Source: Adiantum capillus-veneris (taxonomy: Eukaryota > Streptophyta > Polypodiopsida > Polypodiales > Pteridaceae). Taken from it: a stretch of DNA of 64,000 bases. Both the position numbers and the translations under genes were made by a program. Shown in pieces: positions 1-10,629 of this stretch (positions are counted from its first letter, which is position 1; each line of letters opens with the position of its first letter). The stretch is from assembly GCA_014529385.2 (NCBI GenBank), contig CM043970.1, forward strand, positions 42,411,779 through 42,475,778, given 5' to 3'. The notes beneath the pieces were generated by a model. That model was not told the origin of the DNA. It did no database searches and was given only the letters and a program-made list of their open reading frames with translations.

Positions 1-2900
1 AAAAGTGCACTACACTTGGCATGCATGTTGGACATGATACCTTTTGTCCTAAATAACAATCTCATCATGGAAATCTTTGCCGACATCAAGGCCTTGAATG
101 TTGTCACACCCTTCAAAACAAAAGCATATGTGATCACCTTTGAAGAGAAGCTCAAGTTCCAAAATCACTTGGAAAATAACCTTGAGCTTCTAGGTCTTGC
201 CCTTGTTGAGCATATCTTGCTATCAATGTAGTTCAAGAGATAGAATTCTACATCAAAAGCATAAAAACTTGAGCTTTAAAAAGTATATACCACTTGCCAT
301 ACGACAACCTAAGCTAGTATGTGATCCACGCATATGGATGTTCCTCAATTTGCATCAACATGTAGCTTACTTCTCGAAGCATGACTCCTTCACTATCTTG
401 GTGTAGCAAGTAAAACACTATTTTTTCTTTTTAAAGGTACATAAGCACATTAACATGAATTTCTATGCTAGAAATCAACTTCTTGCATGTTGCTACATGC
501 ACAAGCAAAGGTGATTTTGATAGGAGAAGAACTTGGACATCAAGATTGTCAAAATTGCTTTCACAAGTGCCTCCAATTTGGCATACATGTTGGAAAAATC
601 AATGCTAAGCACAATCACTAACAATAATTTAGAATTTTTTTGCCCATGTCAGATTCTTGCTTCTTTTTTCCTACTCTTATTGGACATACTTTTTAGACAT
701 TTCATTCCAAGAGACGACATTGTGGATGGGAAGCACATCAACGATTTTGTGCTTTCAATAGTGGACCACACTCACATAAAACTGGAATAAATAATTACCC
801 TTGGTAATAATCTCACCATGCATATGTTCACCTAGGATGCACACATAGGAGCCCTCAATTTTCATCAATTTATAGCTTGATTACCCTCGACATACCCTCC
901 AATAAGTGTAGTCCAAGAAACATGCAGTTGGAAGTTGATGCAAGTAAAGTAGTCCAAGACACTTTGCACTTCACTTTCACAATTATGAGCATGTATCTAC
1001 TACCTTTGTATACATAAAGCAATTCTAAAGACGAAGTTTTCTTTCAAGAGCCCTAGATTAACAACCTCATGATGAATTTATTTTCCCATGTCAACTTCTT
1101 GCACAATGTAACATGCCTTTAAGTTGCAAGCCTAGGTGATTGCATCTATGAAAAAACCTAGCCCCTTTTTTGCCCCGAAAACAACTCATTATTTCTTAGC
1201 ACACTTCTACCTTGAGATTTTTCAACATGTATACATAAAATGCATTCATTTCTAGAGTTGGCATTTTTTATAGTACACAAATACAACATTTTTTACCAAG
1301 AACATAGAGCTTCTTTCCCTAGTCATAAGTGTGATCCAAGAGTCGACATCCTAGACATGAAGCTGATGTTGACCTAGGGCAAACAAAGATACATTGCACA
1401 CCTCCATCACAAATATTAGCATGTGTCCTCCCACCGTGGTGCAGAGAAAGCAACACCGAGAACTTTTTTTTTTGCAAACTAACAATCTCAACATGAATTA
1501 TTTTCCTTATCAACTTCTTGCTTAATGCAATATGCCTTCTAGTTGCAAGAATAGGTGATCCCATATGGGTAAAGTTGCAATTCATAAATGTCAAAAACAT
1601 CCCATTGCTTCCTCACGTGCACTCCTACCCTTTACTTTTGTTGGACATCTCCTACAAACAATGAATTCAAGAAAATGACATTCCGTGATGGTGTACATGT
1701 TGACCAAAGGAATGCCAATTTTTTTTTTTTGTGAGCCCCTTAACAAAAACCTCATCTTTTGAGCATGTCAAGTTCTGCGTAATGCCAGATGTCTTCACAT
1801 TGTAATAAACACATGTAATTGAATTTGTAGAGAGGTTTCTCGCTTTTTCCTCAAAGAAATCAAGTGATAGCCTTGTTTTCCAACCCACGTAACAAGTTGA
1901 AATTGAACTATAATAATTGTAGTTCAAGAGAAAATATCCTGAACTGAGAGGCTGATGTGGATTGGAAGTAGTCCAGATATATGCTGATAATGAAAAATAG
2001 AGGCTAATTTGAATTGTTTTCAAGTGATAACATAGAGTCCCCTTAGTAGGCTCATGAAAGGGCTAAAGGATCTCCCTTTTGGTTTAACTTTGTGGTTGCT
2101 AGAAACCCCTAGTTAACAATCCCATCGTGCCTCTGTTTGTCCATGTCAACTTCTCACATACTTTTGCACACTTTCAATCTGCAAGGATAGGCTATTGTAT
2201 TAAAGAGGAACCCACTCCATCTTCAATAAAAACAACCAAGTGCTTCCTATTGTACTACAATTCCACAAGCATTGCACTCCAAGTGTTCAACATATTTCTC
2301 AATCAATGCATTCCAAGAGATGACATTTTGGATATAAAGCATAGTTTGACCCATGCGAACTTGACATAATCATGGGGAAGAGACCCTCACTTTGCATTCA
2401 ATGAAAACAATGCTAAGCTTAGCCATACCTTGCGAAATTCCAGCTCAAGAGATCCATCCCCACCAGAATCTTGTCAACAAATTGTTGTCCCACATCTAGC
2501 ATACAAACTGACCAACAAAGCTATAACTATATTCTAAGAAATGATGCTTCTAACAGTATCAATGAAGTTGTATTACACATGGTGGCATAGGGCCATGACA
2601 TTGATAAAACACAAATCGACTCAACCATCTCCTTTGGGCAGAAAGTTTAGCATTGACATGACAAAAATGGACATAAAGAACCTCTATCTCGTGAAACTCA
2701 CCTCCAGTGATTGATAGAGCTCCAAGAAGGTTTTCCAATAGTTCCGCACGATCTTGGATGCCAAAATGGGAGTAAAGGCATTGTTTGCTTGTTCTCTAAT
2801 CTCATGAAGATTTGGTTTTTCCATCTCCACTTTTATGCAATGTCACATGTGTTCAAAATGTAAGCATAGGCTCTTGCTACGCATTTTCTTAAGATAGCTT
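1..2900 (-). pseudogene. Degenerate PPR-repeat pseudogene remains
   Basis: Read on the minus strand, short peptides recur that match plant PLS-type pentatricopeptide proteins. These include DVLPIHNVVSWNEM near 700-745, QNVISWNALIEKYVE near 2,270-2,330, DVDSWITLM near 1,320-1,350, DKILVGMDLLSWNFARYG near 2,410-2,470, LVSLYARCG near 2,490-2,520, and FVLKGVTTFKALDVGK followed by DFHDEIV near 60-140. In intact genes these correspond to the VVSWNALI, LIDMYAKCG and ILKACGSI..GK.IH blocks, which serve organellar RNA binding. Stops and frameshifts separate the blocks and no continuous ORF survives. The blocks recur at irregular spacing of about 200-480 bp, so one long gene or several collapsed copies are both possible. 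The left edge is cut by the window. The family call is fairly secure; the number of original genes is not. Confidence 0.72.
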
Positions 2901-3162
2901 AAATTCTTGCCCTATCCCTACGTGGTTAATCCTCTTTTTGTACACTTGGGTACTCACACAAAAGAATCCAAGCGGCAAACATTACTGACAACGATGCCCC
3001 TATAATGCTTATACAAAAAAAAAAAACCCTATATGGTTGTCTCCCTCTTGGTTTTACCTTATGCAATGATTTTCTCCCTCTTAGTGCTGACAACATCGCT
3101 CATAACAAAACACAAAAAGCATCGGCAACCAAGTACTTGTGGGTAACAAAGTGATCAAACGA

Positions 3163-3163
3163 C

Positions 3164-3256
<93 letters not shown>
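3163..3256. repeat. Compound (CT)n(CA)n microsatellite
   Basis: An almost uninterrupted CT tract of about 57 bp is followed directly by a CA tract of about 36 bp. Confidence 0.97.
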
Positions 3257-3258
<2 letters not shown>

Positions 3259-4147
3259 AGCACAATTTTGTTGCTATGATAGGGAGATTAAGAGAACTAC
3301 ATAGACCATAAACTCTTCCTATGGCCTGAAGTAATGCACTCATGCTGTTTTTCCTGCTATCCTCCTCATCCTCTATATAACTTGGCATAGCAATGGCTTC
3401 GCTTCCATCTTTGCCACCCTTACTATCTCTTGATGGGTACAATATCCATCCATCTCACCCTACCTATGTGAATGGACTTTTGCGCCTACTTCCACTACTC
3501 TGTCATTTCTTGAACCTGGAGCCAATCTTCTATGCCTCCCTCAATCCATGTGTGCCATATTTGTCGACGTCTGATATGATCAATATTGCTTCTCTTTTGG
3601 GAATGATTCCAAGAAATGCGATGCAAATAAATGCCCAAGCTTGATAGCAAATTTTGACAATGTAGTGTAGCACTCTCTTCACGTAGTTCAACACACATCA
3701 CATCATAATAGATGGCTCTCTCCATTATAAGAGTCAAGAGTCCTCTCAAGGAATTTGGAGATATGATAGAAATGCTCAAGGTTGTTGCCGATCTTGTCTA
3801 AACTGCTCAAGTTGATAAATTGTCCAACTGCTACCTACATATTCCCCTATTTTGTCACAACCTTATCATGCCTTTCGTTTGCTCCTTGTGCGCATGGCCC
3901 ATGCCCCCTCTGTCTCTCTTGCATACTCCAAATACTACTAAATTTTATACTTGAAGGCGAGAAAACCTTCAAAATTAAGAGAAATTTAGTGTGAAAATCT
4001 TTCAATATAATCAGTTTACCTCTAAAATCTCTAGGTTTTTCAAGTTTTTGGAATAAAGTTTTTCAAGCATTGACTCTCAAATCGCTCTCTATCCCTCTCT
4101 GTCTTTTGCACACTCCTGACCTCCAAATAGACGCGCACTCTAAGTGT

Positions 4148-4310
<163 letters not shown>

Positions 4311-4323
4311 CACGCGCAAAAGC

Positions 4324-4600
4324 AACCGCATTCAATGAATGAAATTAAAAAATCCAAAATAAAAAAAAGCTACCTACCAAAAAGGCAGAGCCAATCATGC
4401 CTCCGAATGCCTAAAGATGGGCCTTCATTGTCAGCACTCTACTCCCTCTGGCTAGGCTCAGCATCCTACAGCTGCCTGTCGTCAACACCCATCCCCCTCA
4501 TTGTGAATCTCCCCAATTGCAGGTCCTCACCACTGATGGTGCCCCGTGTGACCATGCTGAGGAATTTTGTTGGCCACCATTATATCCAATTCCTTTTGGT
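4324..4600. repeat. Dispersed repeat, copy 1
   Basis: This block is related to 5,051-5,296 in the same orientation. Shared landmarks include ATTCAATGAATGAA, GAGCCAATCATGC, CCCCCTCATTGTGAA and CCACTGATGGTGCCCCG. Point changes and small indels separate the copies. No coding potential is recognised. Terminal inverted repeats were not found, so the class is unknown. Confidence 0.8.
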
Positions 4601-4748
4601 GAGTGTTCCAAAGGGAATTTAATGAAATGAGCTAAGTTTTAAAGATTTTAAACTAATCTCCTCAAAATGTAGGTGGGGTTTTTCCTTTTCCTCTTATTCT
4701 CGAGTGGCACAATTGCAAGGTGAGACACACTTTTCCAGAACATTGACT

Positions 4749-4750
<2 letters not shown>

Positions 4751-4833
<83 letters not shown>
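4751..4833. repeat. Compound (CT)n(GT)n microsatellite
   Basis: About 50 bp of CT is followed by about 33 bp of TG. Confidence 0.97.
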
Positions 4834-4834
<1 letters not shown>

Positions 4835-5050
4835 CAACAACGCTCAAAAAAAAAATCCAAAATTTCGGTAAATTGACATGTGAGAATTATTCGGGGTAAA
4901 TTGACCAAGGACATGGTCACATGAGGCTTAGTTTCAATATGTATGACACATAACTATGCTTTAGTCACGATCACATTAGAAAATGGAGGTGACACAATAG
5001 AACTATGCCTAATGTTTTGCAACTATGCCCATTTGGCATAGTTGTAAAAG

Positions 5051-5296
5051 CAACCTTTTAGAAGCATTCAATGAATGAATTTAGAAAAATCCAAAATTTT
5101 AAAAATCTGCCAACCAAAAAGGTGGAGCCAATCATGCTTCCCAATGCCTGAATATGGGCCCTCGTTGTCAACCTATAGCTAAATGTCGTCAAGAACACTC
5201 GTCCCCCTCATTGTGAACCTCCAATTGTAGATCCTCGCCACTGATGGTGCCCCGCATGACCATGTTGAGGACTTTCGTTGGCTGCCACTATAGAGG
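5051..5296. repeat. Dispersed repeat, copy 2
   Basis: Partner of 4,324-4,600, slightly shorter because of internal deletions, in direct orientation about 0.7 kb downstream. It ends near GTTGGCTGCCACTATAGAG. Confidence 0.8.
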
Positions 5297-5316
5297 GAAG
5301 GCTTCGTAATATTGCA

Positions 5317-5357
5317 TAGTTATCCGTTGAATGCATAGTTTTTCCAACGGATAACTA
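5317..5357. repeat. 13-bp perfect inverted repeat (hairpin)
   Basis: The arms TAGTTATCCGTTG (5,317-5,329) and CAACGGATAACTA (5,345-5,357) are perfect reverse complements separated by 15 nt. The spacer contains a second ATGCATAGTT that echoes the left flank. There is no T-tract that would suggest a Pol III terminator. Confidence 0.85.
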
Positions 5358-5807
5358 CGTCTCGCGTGACCACAATCTAAATTCTTAGGTTTTCTCTTTA
5401 AAGTTATTTAAAATGTAGATCTAAATTTGTTCGTGGGATATGCTAAACTTAGGTTTTTTCGAACCGACACTCTCATGGAATCCGCAAAGATCTAATCGCA
5501 GCTAGTGTTCGGGAAAATGTGTCTCAACTTAATATCGTGCTGTTTCCGTTTTCAATTTCTAAAATGCCGATTGAAAGCAAGGGGAAAAGGATAAATTCCA
5601 CCCCAAAATAGAGAATAAGAGTGCAAAATCTTGAAAAAATAACTTAAACTTCTAAAAGTTCCTCTTCGCAATCAAGGAAAGGAATTTTGTATGTTTCAAA
5701 AAATGATTTTTACCGACCACTGCTCGCAGCTCTCAGATTCGCAAGCGCTCCAGCACAAGAAGTTTTGGACAAATTCTCACAATATTTCCCACATTGTGAC
5801 TTACCTC

Positions 5808-5887
5808 AACATCATGAGATTCTGTGAGGGAGGCGCCGCATACCTAGCTAGGTATGCGGTGCCTCTCGAGCAGAAGCTCATGATGTT
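5808..5887. repeat. 80-bp near-perfect palindrome
   Basis: Two 40-nt arms meet at a CTAG|CTAG centre (5,847/5,848) with no spacer. The inner 36 bp (5,830-5,865) are palindromic with one mismatched pair. The outer arms, AACATCATGAG on the left and CTCATGATGTT on the right, also match. In total about seven pairs mismatch, grouped at positions 9-19 from the core edge. GC content in the core is higher than in the surrounding DNA. No flanking target duplication is evident. It lies inside an open frame at 5,691-5,900 that I do not consider a gene. Confidence 0.9.
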
Positions 5888-5970
5888 ATGCATTGTATGA
5901 AAAATAATGAGAAAGATTCCGTTTTCCTACATGAGAAATTTTCTAAATCTTCTTGTGCAGTCTCACTGAG

Positions 5971-6032
<62 letters not shown>
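5971..6032. repeat. (TC)n microsatellite
   Basis: TC tract of about 60 bp with one early CCC interruption. Confidence 0.95.
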
Positions 6033-6036
<4 letters not shown>

Positions 6037-6331
6037 GGTAGACACACATGCGCACACACAGGCTTGTGCGCATTACGCATGGCTTATGTCATGACTCATG
6101 AGGTGAGTCGTCTCTCTCTCCCAAGTGCCGAGTCATGCATCTCTCCCTCACGAGCCTGACAGCCTCCAGGAGTCAAAACCAGTCATACGTATTACGACGT
6201 ACTCGTATGTCTCCCTCTCACACATACATAGCCTGCTACGACTCAGCTTAGGAGTCAATGTGCTGCGGCGTACTCGCGTACTGTACTCAGACTACTCTAG
6301 TCTCTCTCTCTCTCTATCTCCTGATGATCTG

Positions 6332-6333
<2 letters not shown>

Positions 6334-6418
<85 letters not shown>
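6334..6418. repeat. Compound (TC)n(AC)n microsatellite
   Basis: About 66 bp of TC is followed by about 18 bp of AC. A shorter TC tract sits at 6,301-6,316. Confidence 0.97.
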
Positions 6419-6419
<1 letters not shown>

Positions 6420-6544
6420 ACGTGTTCACAAAAATTGGTGCCCTTAAGGCAACGTAAAGGTACATGGGTACATGCAACATTTTGGAAGGCGAAACAATCC
6501 AGTAGCGAGGAAAACGATGGCAGACCTGCAGTTCATGTAGGGCT

Positions 6545-6604
6545 CGACACGTGGATGATGTCTTTGGCCTTGAAAATTTTAAGCAGCATAATAAAGAGTA
6601 TAGA
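6545..6604 (-). mobile_element. Helitron-like 5' terminus, copy 1
   Basis: On the minus strand the block starts TCTATACTCTTTATTATGC, preceded by A on that strand (plus-strand T at 6,605). It continues through a TTTTCAAGGCC block to CCACGTGTCGA. Plant Helitrons commonly start TC, often TCTATACT, and insert between A and T. Related termini occur at 7,368, 7,715, 8,966 and, inverted, 19,181. No Rep/helicase coding sequence is present, so this would be non-autonomous. I could not fix the 3' end (CTRR plus hairpin). Confidence 0.5.
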
Positions 6605-6609
6605 TAGAT

Positions 6610-6611
<2 letters not shown>

Positions 6612-6677
<66 letters not shown>

Positions 6678-6689
6678 AAGCAATGCGGT

Positions 6690-6741
<52 letters not shown>

Positions 6742-7368
6742 GGTCAACAATGTGGATAACGACCTCTGTAGTTGCATGTCATGCATGTCCTCAAAGCGAG
6801 ACAATCCCAAGTCGACGTTAGACGAGCTTTTTTCTTTTTCTCAAGCTCTTTAGAAAAATACATACTTCCAAAATTTTCTAAAACATATCAATATTGGTCT
6901 TGAAAAAAGCCCCTTGAAAAGATAAAACCAAATAAATCTTCAAAAATTACATTTTCATTAAACAAAAAAAAAATCACTAAAATTTTTCTTTTTTTATTAT
7001 ATCTTTAAAAAGTAAATTCGCATTAAGTAACAAAACCTCCACTAAAGTTATCCACTTTTTGTTATGTGGAATCAAACTTCAATATTTATTTTGTGTATAA
7101 TATAAAGTCTTTTGACTTTAGATTTGAAAAGACTTGTCAAGCTTCAATATTTATTTTGTGTTGAATATAAAGTCTTTTGACTTTACATTTGAAAAGACTT
7201 GTCAGTTCTTAGATTCCGCCAAGGGTGTCATTTCTTACAATCTTACCCTTTACTTTTGCATTTTAAATTAGATGTTTTGTAAGGTGTTTTTTAAAATGAA
7301 CAAGGGAGTAACACGTGGACACCCTCTCCTTCTTTGAAAATTTTAAGCTGCATTATAAAGAGTATAGA
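6612..7368 (-). mobile_element. Helitron-like non-autonomous element, copy A (partial)
   Basis: This block is a direct duplicate of 8,314-8,966. Both carry (TC)n(AC)n, then AAGCAATG[C/T]GGTGG, a second (TC)n, then CATGTCATGCATGTC, ACATATCAATATTGGTCTT and AAAAAGCCCCTTGAAAAG. Both end, on the minus strand, at a TCTATACTCTTTATAATGC terminus. The minus-strand 5' end at 7,368 is defined by comparison between copies; the left limit is only where the similarity begins. No coding capacity is recognised. Classification as Helitron is inference from the terminus. Confidence 0.5.
7077..7204. repeat. 64-bp tandem duplication with hairpin motif
   Basis: Two adjacent units start CTTCAATATTTATTTTGTGT (7,077-7,141 and 7,142-7,204). 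Each contains TAAAGTCTTTTGACTTTA, a 7-bp stem with a TTTT loop. The related element at 8,314-8,966 carries only one unit with a slightly altered hairpin, so the duplication is specific to this copy. Confidence 0.88.
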
Positions 7369-7715
7369 TGTTTTGTAAGGTGTTTTTTTTTTTTTGAGAG
7401 AGCAGAACTTTGAAATTACAACACACACATCCAACCTCCGTAGGTGGAGGCAATCCGACTCTTAAGGTGAGTCATCCCAACCGGGCTAGGTGGCCAATCC
7501 ATCATTTGGACTAGGGGAACAGCCCCTAAAGTCTATATGTCATACGAGATGTCAAAAAGGTTTGAACCCAAGACCTTTGACACAAGGGGCTCTTGCTCTA
7601 CCAACTGAGCTAGCTCTCGTTGACATTAAGGTGTTTTTTGAAATGAACCAAGGAGTGACACGTGGACGCCCTCTCTTTCCTTGAAAATTTTAAGCTGCAT
7701 TATAAAGAGTATAGA
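7270..7715 (-). repeat. Tandemly duplicated Helitron-like terminus
   Basis: The segment from AGATGTTTTGTAAGGTG to AAAGAGTATAGA occurs twice in tandem. The first copy ends at 7,368 and the second at 7,715. The second copy is interrupted by the SINE at 7,389-7,626. Without the SINE the units would be roughly 95-100 bp each. Both contain ACACGTGGAC and AATTTTAAGCTGCATTATAAA. Confidence 0.75.
7389..7626 (-). mobile_element. tRNA-derived SINE with poly(A) and TSD
   Basis: On the minus strand the head reads GAGAGCTAGCTCAGTTGG then TAGAGC, a Pol III A-box context, and after about 35 nt GGTTCAAACC, a B-box. This is the layout of a tRNA. The tail on the plus strand is a T13 run at 7,383-7,395, part of which belongs to the target duplication. 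A 13-bp direct repeat TAAGGTGTTTTTT flanks the insert at 7,376-7,388 and 7,627-7,639, as expected for LINE-mediated target-primed insertion. It has no coding capacity. An open frame across it on the plus strand (7,490-7,684) is incidental. Target site and boundaries are strong; I cannot name the parental tRNA with certainty. Confidence 0.87.
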
Positions 7716-7791
7716 TATATCTTTGGGGATTGTTATGATGACATTAAAAATTTTCTTCTTGTTTATCTTCTCTCTCTCTCTCTCTCTCTCT

Positions 7792-8112
7792 TTGATTTTA
7801 GATTGACACCCTTGGCTAAAATTTGAGGAATTTATAGATTTTTAAGCATGGCCTTCATGTTAACTCTTAAAAATAAAACGAACAAAATATCCAAGAATTG
7901 ATAAAAGGTCCATATACTGGGAAATCTCTCTACCCATTTGGTGTGTTCTCTCTCGTTGATTTTAGATTGGCACCCTTGCCTGCCAAAATTTAAGGAATTT
8001 ATAGATTTTAAAGCATGACCCATATGTTAACTCTTAAAAATGAAAAGAATAAAATATCCTAAAATTGGTAAAAGGTCCATCAACTCGGAAATCTCTCTAC
8101 CCATTTAGGGTG
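7792..8112. repeat. ~164-bp tandem duplication
   Basis: Unit 1 (7,792-7,955) and unit 2 (7,956-8,112) both start TTGATTTTAGATTG and contain GGAATTTATAGATTTT, TGTTAACTCTTAAAAAT and GGAAATCTCTCTACCCATTT. They differ by scattered substitutions and short indels. There is no coding signal. Confidence 0.88.
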
Positions 8113-8311
8113 TTAATGTGAGGGTTGGTCTTTGTCGGGCATTTAATCCATTTTCTACAGGTAAAAAACTTTAGCTATCCTTTAAAAAATACACTAATGC
8201 CAAAAAATAATATCTTGAAAATTTGAAAAGTGCGTGAGCTTAACGATAAAATATTTCTTTCTCCCTCTCCCCCTCATAAATGTACATGTATATGCACACA
8301 TGCAATGTGAT

Positions 8312-8313
<2 letters not shown>

Positions 8314-8368
<55 letters not shown>

Positions 8369-8379
8369 AGCAATGTGGT

Positions 8380-8434
<55 letters not shown>

Positions 8435-8966
8435 CATGGTCAATAATGTGGACAATGATCCCTGCATTTGCATGTCATGCATGTCTTCAAAGCGAAACAA
8501 CCCCAAGTCGACGCTAGGCGAGATTTTTTATTTTTCTCAAGCTCTTTAAAGAAATACACTTCCAAAATTTTCTAAAACATATCAATATTGGTCTTAAAAA
8601 AAGCCCCTTGAAAAGATAAAACCAAATATATCTTTAAAAATCACTATAAAAAAAATTTATTATATCTTCAAAAAGTAAATTTTGATTAAGTAACAAACCC
8701 TCCACTAAAGTTATCCCCTTTTTGTTATATGCAATCAAACTTCAACATTTATTTTATGTGGAATAGAAAGTCTCTTGACTTTACATTTGAAAAGGCTTGT
8801 CACTTCTTACATTCTGAAAACACTGTTATTTTTTACAATCTTACCCTTTACTTTTGCATTTTAGATTAGATGTTTTGTAAGATGTTTTTTGAAATGAACC
8901 AAAGAGTGACATGTGTACGCCCTCTCCTTCCTTGAAAATTTTAAGCTGCATTATAAAGAGTATAGA
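8314..8966 (-). mobile_element. Helitron-like non-autonomous element, copy B (partial)
   Basis: Direct-repeat partner of 6,612-7,368. It includes the compound microsatellite at 8,314-8,430: (TC)n(AC)n, GCAATGTGGTGG, then (TC)n. The minus-strand terminus is TCTATACTCTTTATAATGC, ending at 8,966; here the adjoining base is A rather than the T expected at an unaltered A/T insertion site. It has one copy of the AAAGTC...GACTTT hairpin and no terminal duplication. The left boundary is uncertain. Confidence 0.5.
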
Positions 8967-9193
8967 AGGGAAGAAAAAATGGTGAAATATGTGAGAAAAT
9001 AGTTCAAAAATCTTACAAATTTTAAATTTATGCTAATGTTTCTGGTTTGCTTCTTTGTGGGAAGGAAACTCAGTCAATGGTTGCTTAATAAAAGAGACTT
9101 TCCTAAATATTAACTAGAATTAGATTATAGAATGTAAGAAAACTCAAGCCATGTGAGGCTGTGAAATGAAATGTGAAATTAAAAACACTCATT

Positions 9194-9218
9194 AATATAT
9201 ATATATATATATATATGT

Positions 9219-9254
<36 letters not shown>
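9194..9254. repeat. Compound (AT)n(GT)n microsatellite
   Basis: About 23 bp of AT is followed by about 38 bp of GT with one A interruption. Confidence 0.95.
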
Positions 9255-9256
<2 letters not shown>

Positions 9257-9311
9257 ATAGAATAAACTAGAATTATGCAAGTGAAGTTTCACTTTAACAT
9301 TCTAAAACAAT

Positions 9312-9529
9312 CAGTGTTCGGGAAAAATCATTTTCACAAACATACAAAAATCCCTCCAAGAGAAATTTGAACCGGAAATTTTACTATACTAGCCAGTATT
9401 TTTGCAAAATTACACTATTTTTCATGAAATTTAAGCGGAATTTTCTCCTTCTTGCCCTCCCCTCAACCGGCTACTTTGATTTTGCAGTCGGCTCAAGGCT
9501 AAGCTGAGACACACTTTTCCCGAACACAG
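9312..9529. mobile_element. hAT-type MITE, 218 bp
   Basis: The terminal inverted repeats are CAGTGTTCGGGAAAA (9,312-9,326) and TTTTCCCGAACACAG (9,515-9,529), with one mismatch. A perfect 8-bp target duplication AAAACAAT lies at 9,304-9,311 and 9,530-9,537. An 8-bp duplication with CA...TG termini is characteristic of hAT elements. The 218-bp interior has no ORF, so it depends on a transposase elsewhere. A related single end, TAGTGTTCGGGAAAATG, occurs at about 5,503-5,519. Confidence 0.88.
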
Positions 9530-9539
9530 AAAACAATAG

Positions 9540-10187
9540 AATGCAAAACATCTTAGGATATGAAATAAAAGTGAAATAAACATTTAAAGTAAATCTCTAT
9601 CATGCACTGAAAACAATGAAAGTCTCCCTAACTCAACACAACACTAAAGTTTCTTTTAGAAAGCAAAAAGAACTAATTAATATATATGTGTGTGTATAGA
9701 ATTTATTAGAATTATGCAAAGTGAAGCTTCACTTTAGCATTCTAAAAGAATAGAATTCAACAAAAGTAAAGACATGGCACGATGTGAAATGAAAGGTAAG
9801 TTTCCATCATGTTAACATGTGAAATGAAAAGAGCCTCCTAACCCACCACAACACTAAGGGTTTCTTTTAGAAAGCCAAAAAGATCTTAATACTCTATCTA
9901 AATTTATAATACTTAAGCCTATAGTTTTTGGGAGGCCATTTCACTCCGGCCCTCAATTTCAAAGCTCAATTTCAAAGCTGACCACTAACTACTTTTATTT
10001 ATGAAAATCAATTGAAGGGTGGTTTTCCTTTACATTTTGAAGGCCATAAATAATTTTTCTCCATATGTGGTGCTCAATGAACCTCCCTTCGGAGGTTTGC
10101 ACGGACCTTCTATGTCATAAACGATCTTTGACCTCGATGCTCAAAGTTCAAAAGCTAGATGCATATATTCATGTGCACGCGCGCGCA

Positions 10188-10260
<73 letters not shown>

Positions 10261-10397
10261 TGCATGTGAATATAAGAGACAAAGTCGACATGCCATTCTT
10301 AGAGGTGTGGGCGCATTACACAAAGGATTTCTACATTTGCATTGCATTAATGAAGTAAGTTGAAATCCACAATTCAGCGATAGGAGTCCAACAATTT
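9540..10397. other. Gene-free AT-rich stretch
   Basis: No gene is supported. It contains two related passages, AAGTGAAGCTTCACTTTA at about 9,720 and a similar one at about 9,280, plus the microsatellite at 10,192-10,260. Confidence 0.5.
10192..10260. repeat. Compound (TG)n(AG)n microsatellite
   Basis: About 30 bp of TG is followed by about 40 bp of AG with one AAAG interruption. Confidence 0.95.
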
Positions 10398-10402
10398 GTT
10401 AT

Positions 10403-10629
10403 TGTTACCATATACATGTGGTAGTGATGTGTGTGAACACACTAGGACCGCCGGGGCATTTTTTCCCTCTTTAGGAGGTTTTTTCCCCCGTGCATTGTAT
10501 ATACGCCCATCACTCTAGGGCTATCTATCTTTCCATTGCACACTAAGGAATACACTCTCTATTGTGTGCCTTGAGCTTCCTTCGGCTTCTCCAAGCTGTG
10601 TATGTTTCTCTGCAACCCTAATTCCAACA
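10403..10629 (+). repeat. Copia-1 5' LTR
   Basis: 227 bp, TG...CA termini, followed two bases later by the tRNA primer site. Confidence 0.96.

Noticed and set aside
4601-4746. Possible second hAT-type MITE
   Set aside because: Only the right end resembles the MITE at 9,312-9,529; the left end (AGTGTTCCAAAGGGAA) is too degraded and no target duplication was found.
7490-7684. Plus-strand ORF of 64 codons
   Set aside because: It runs antisense through the SINE and its target duplication.
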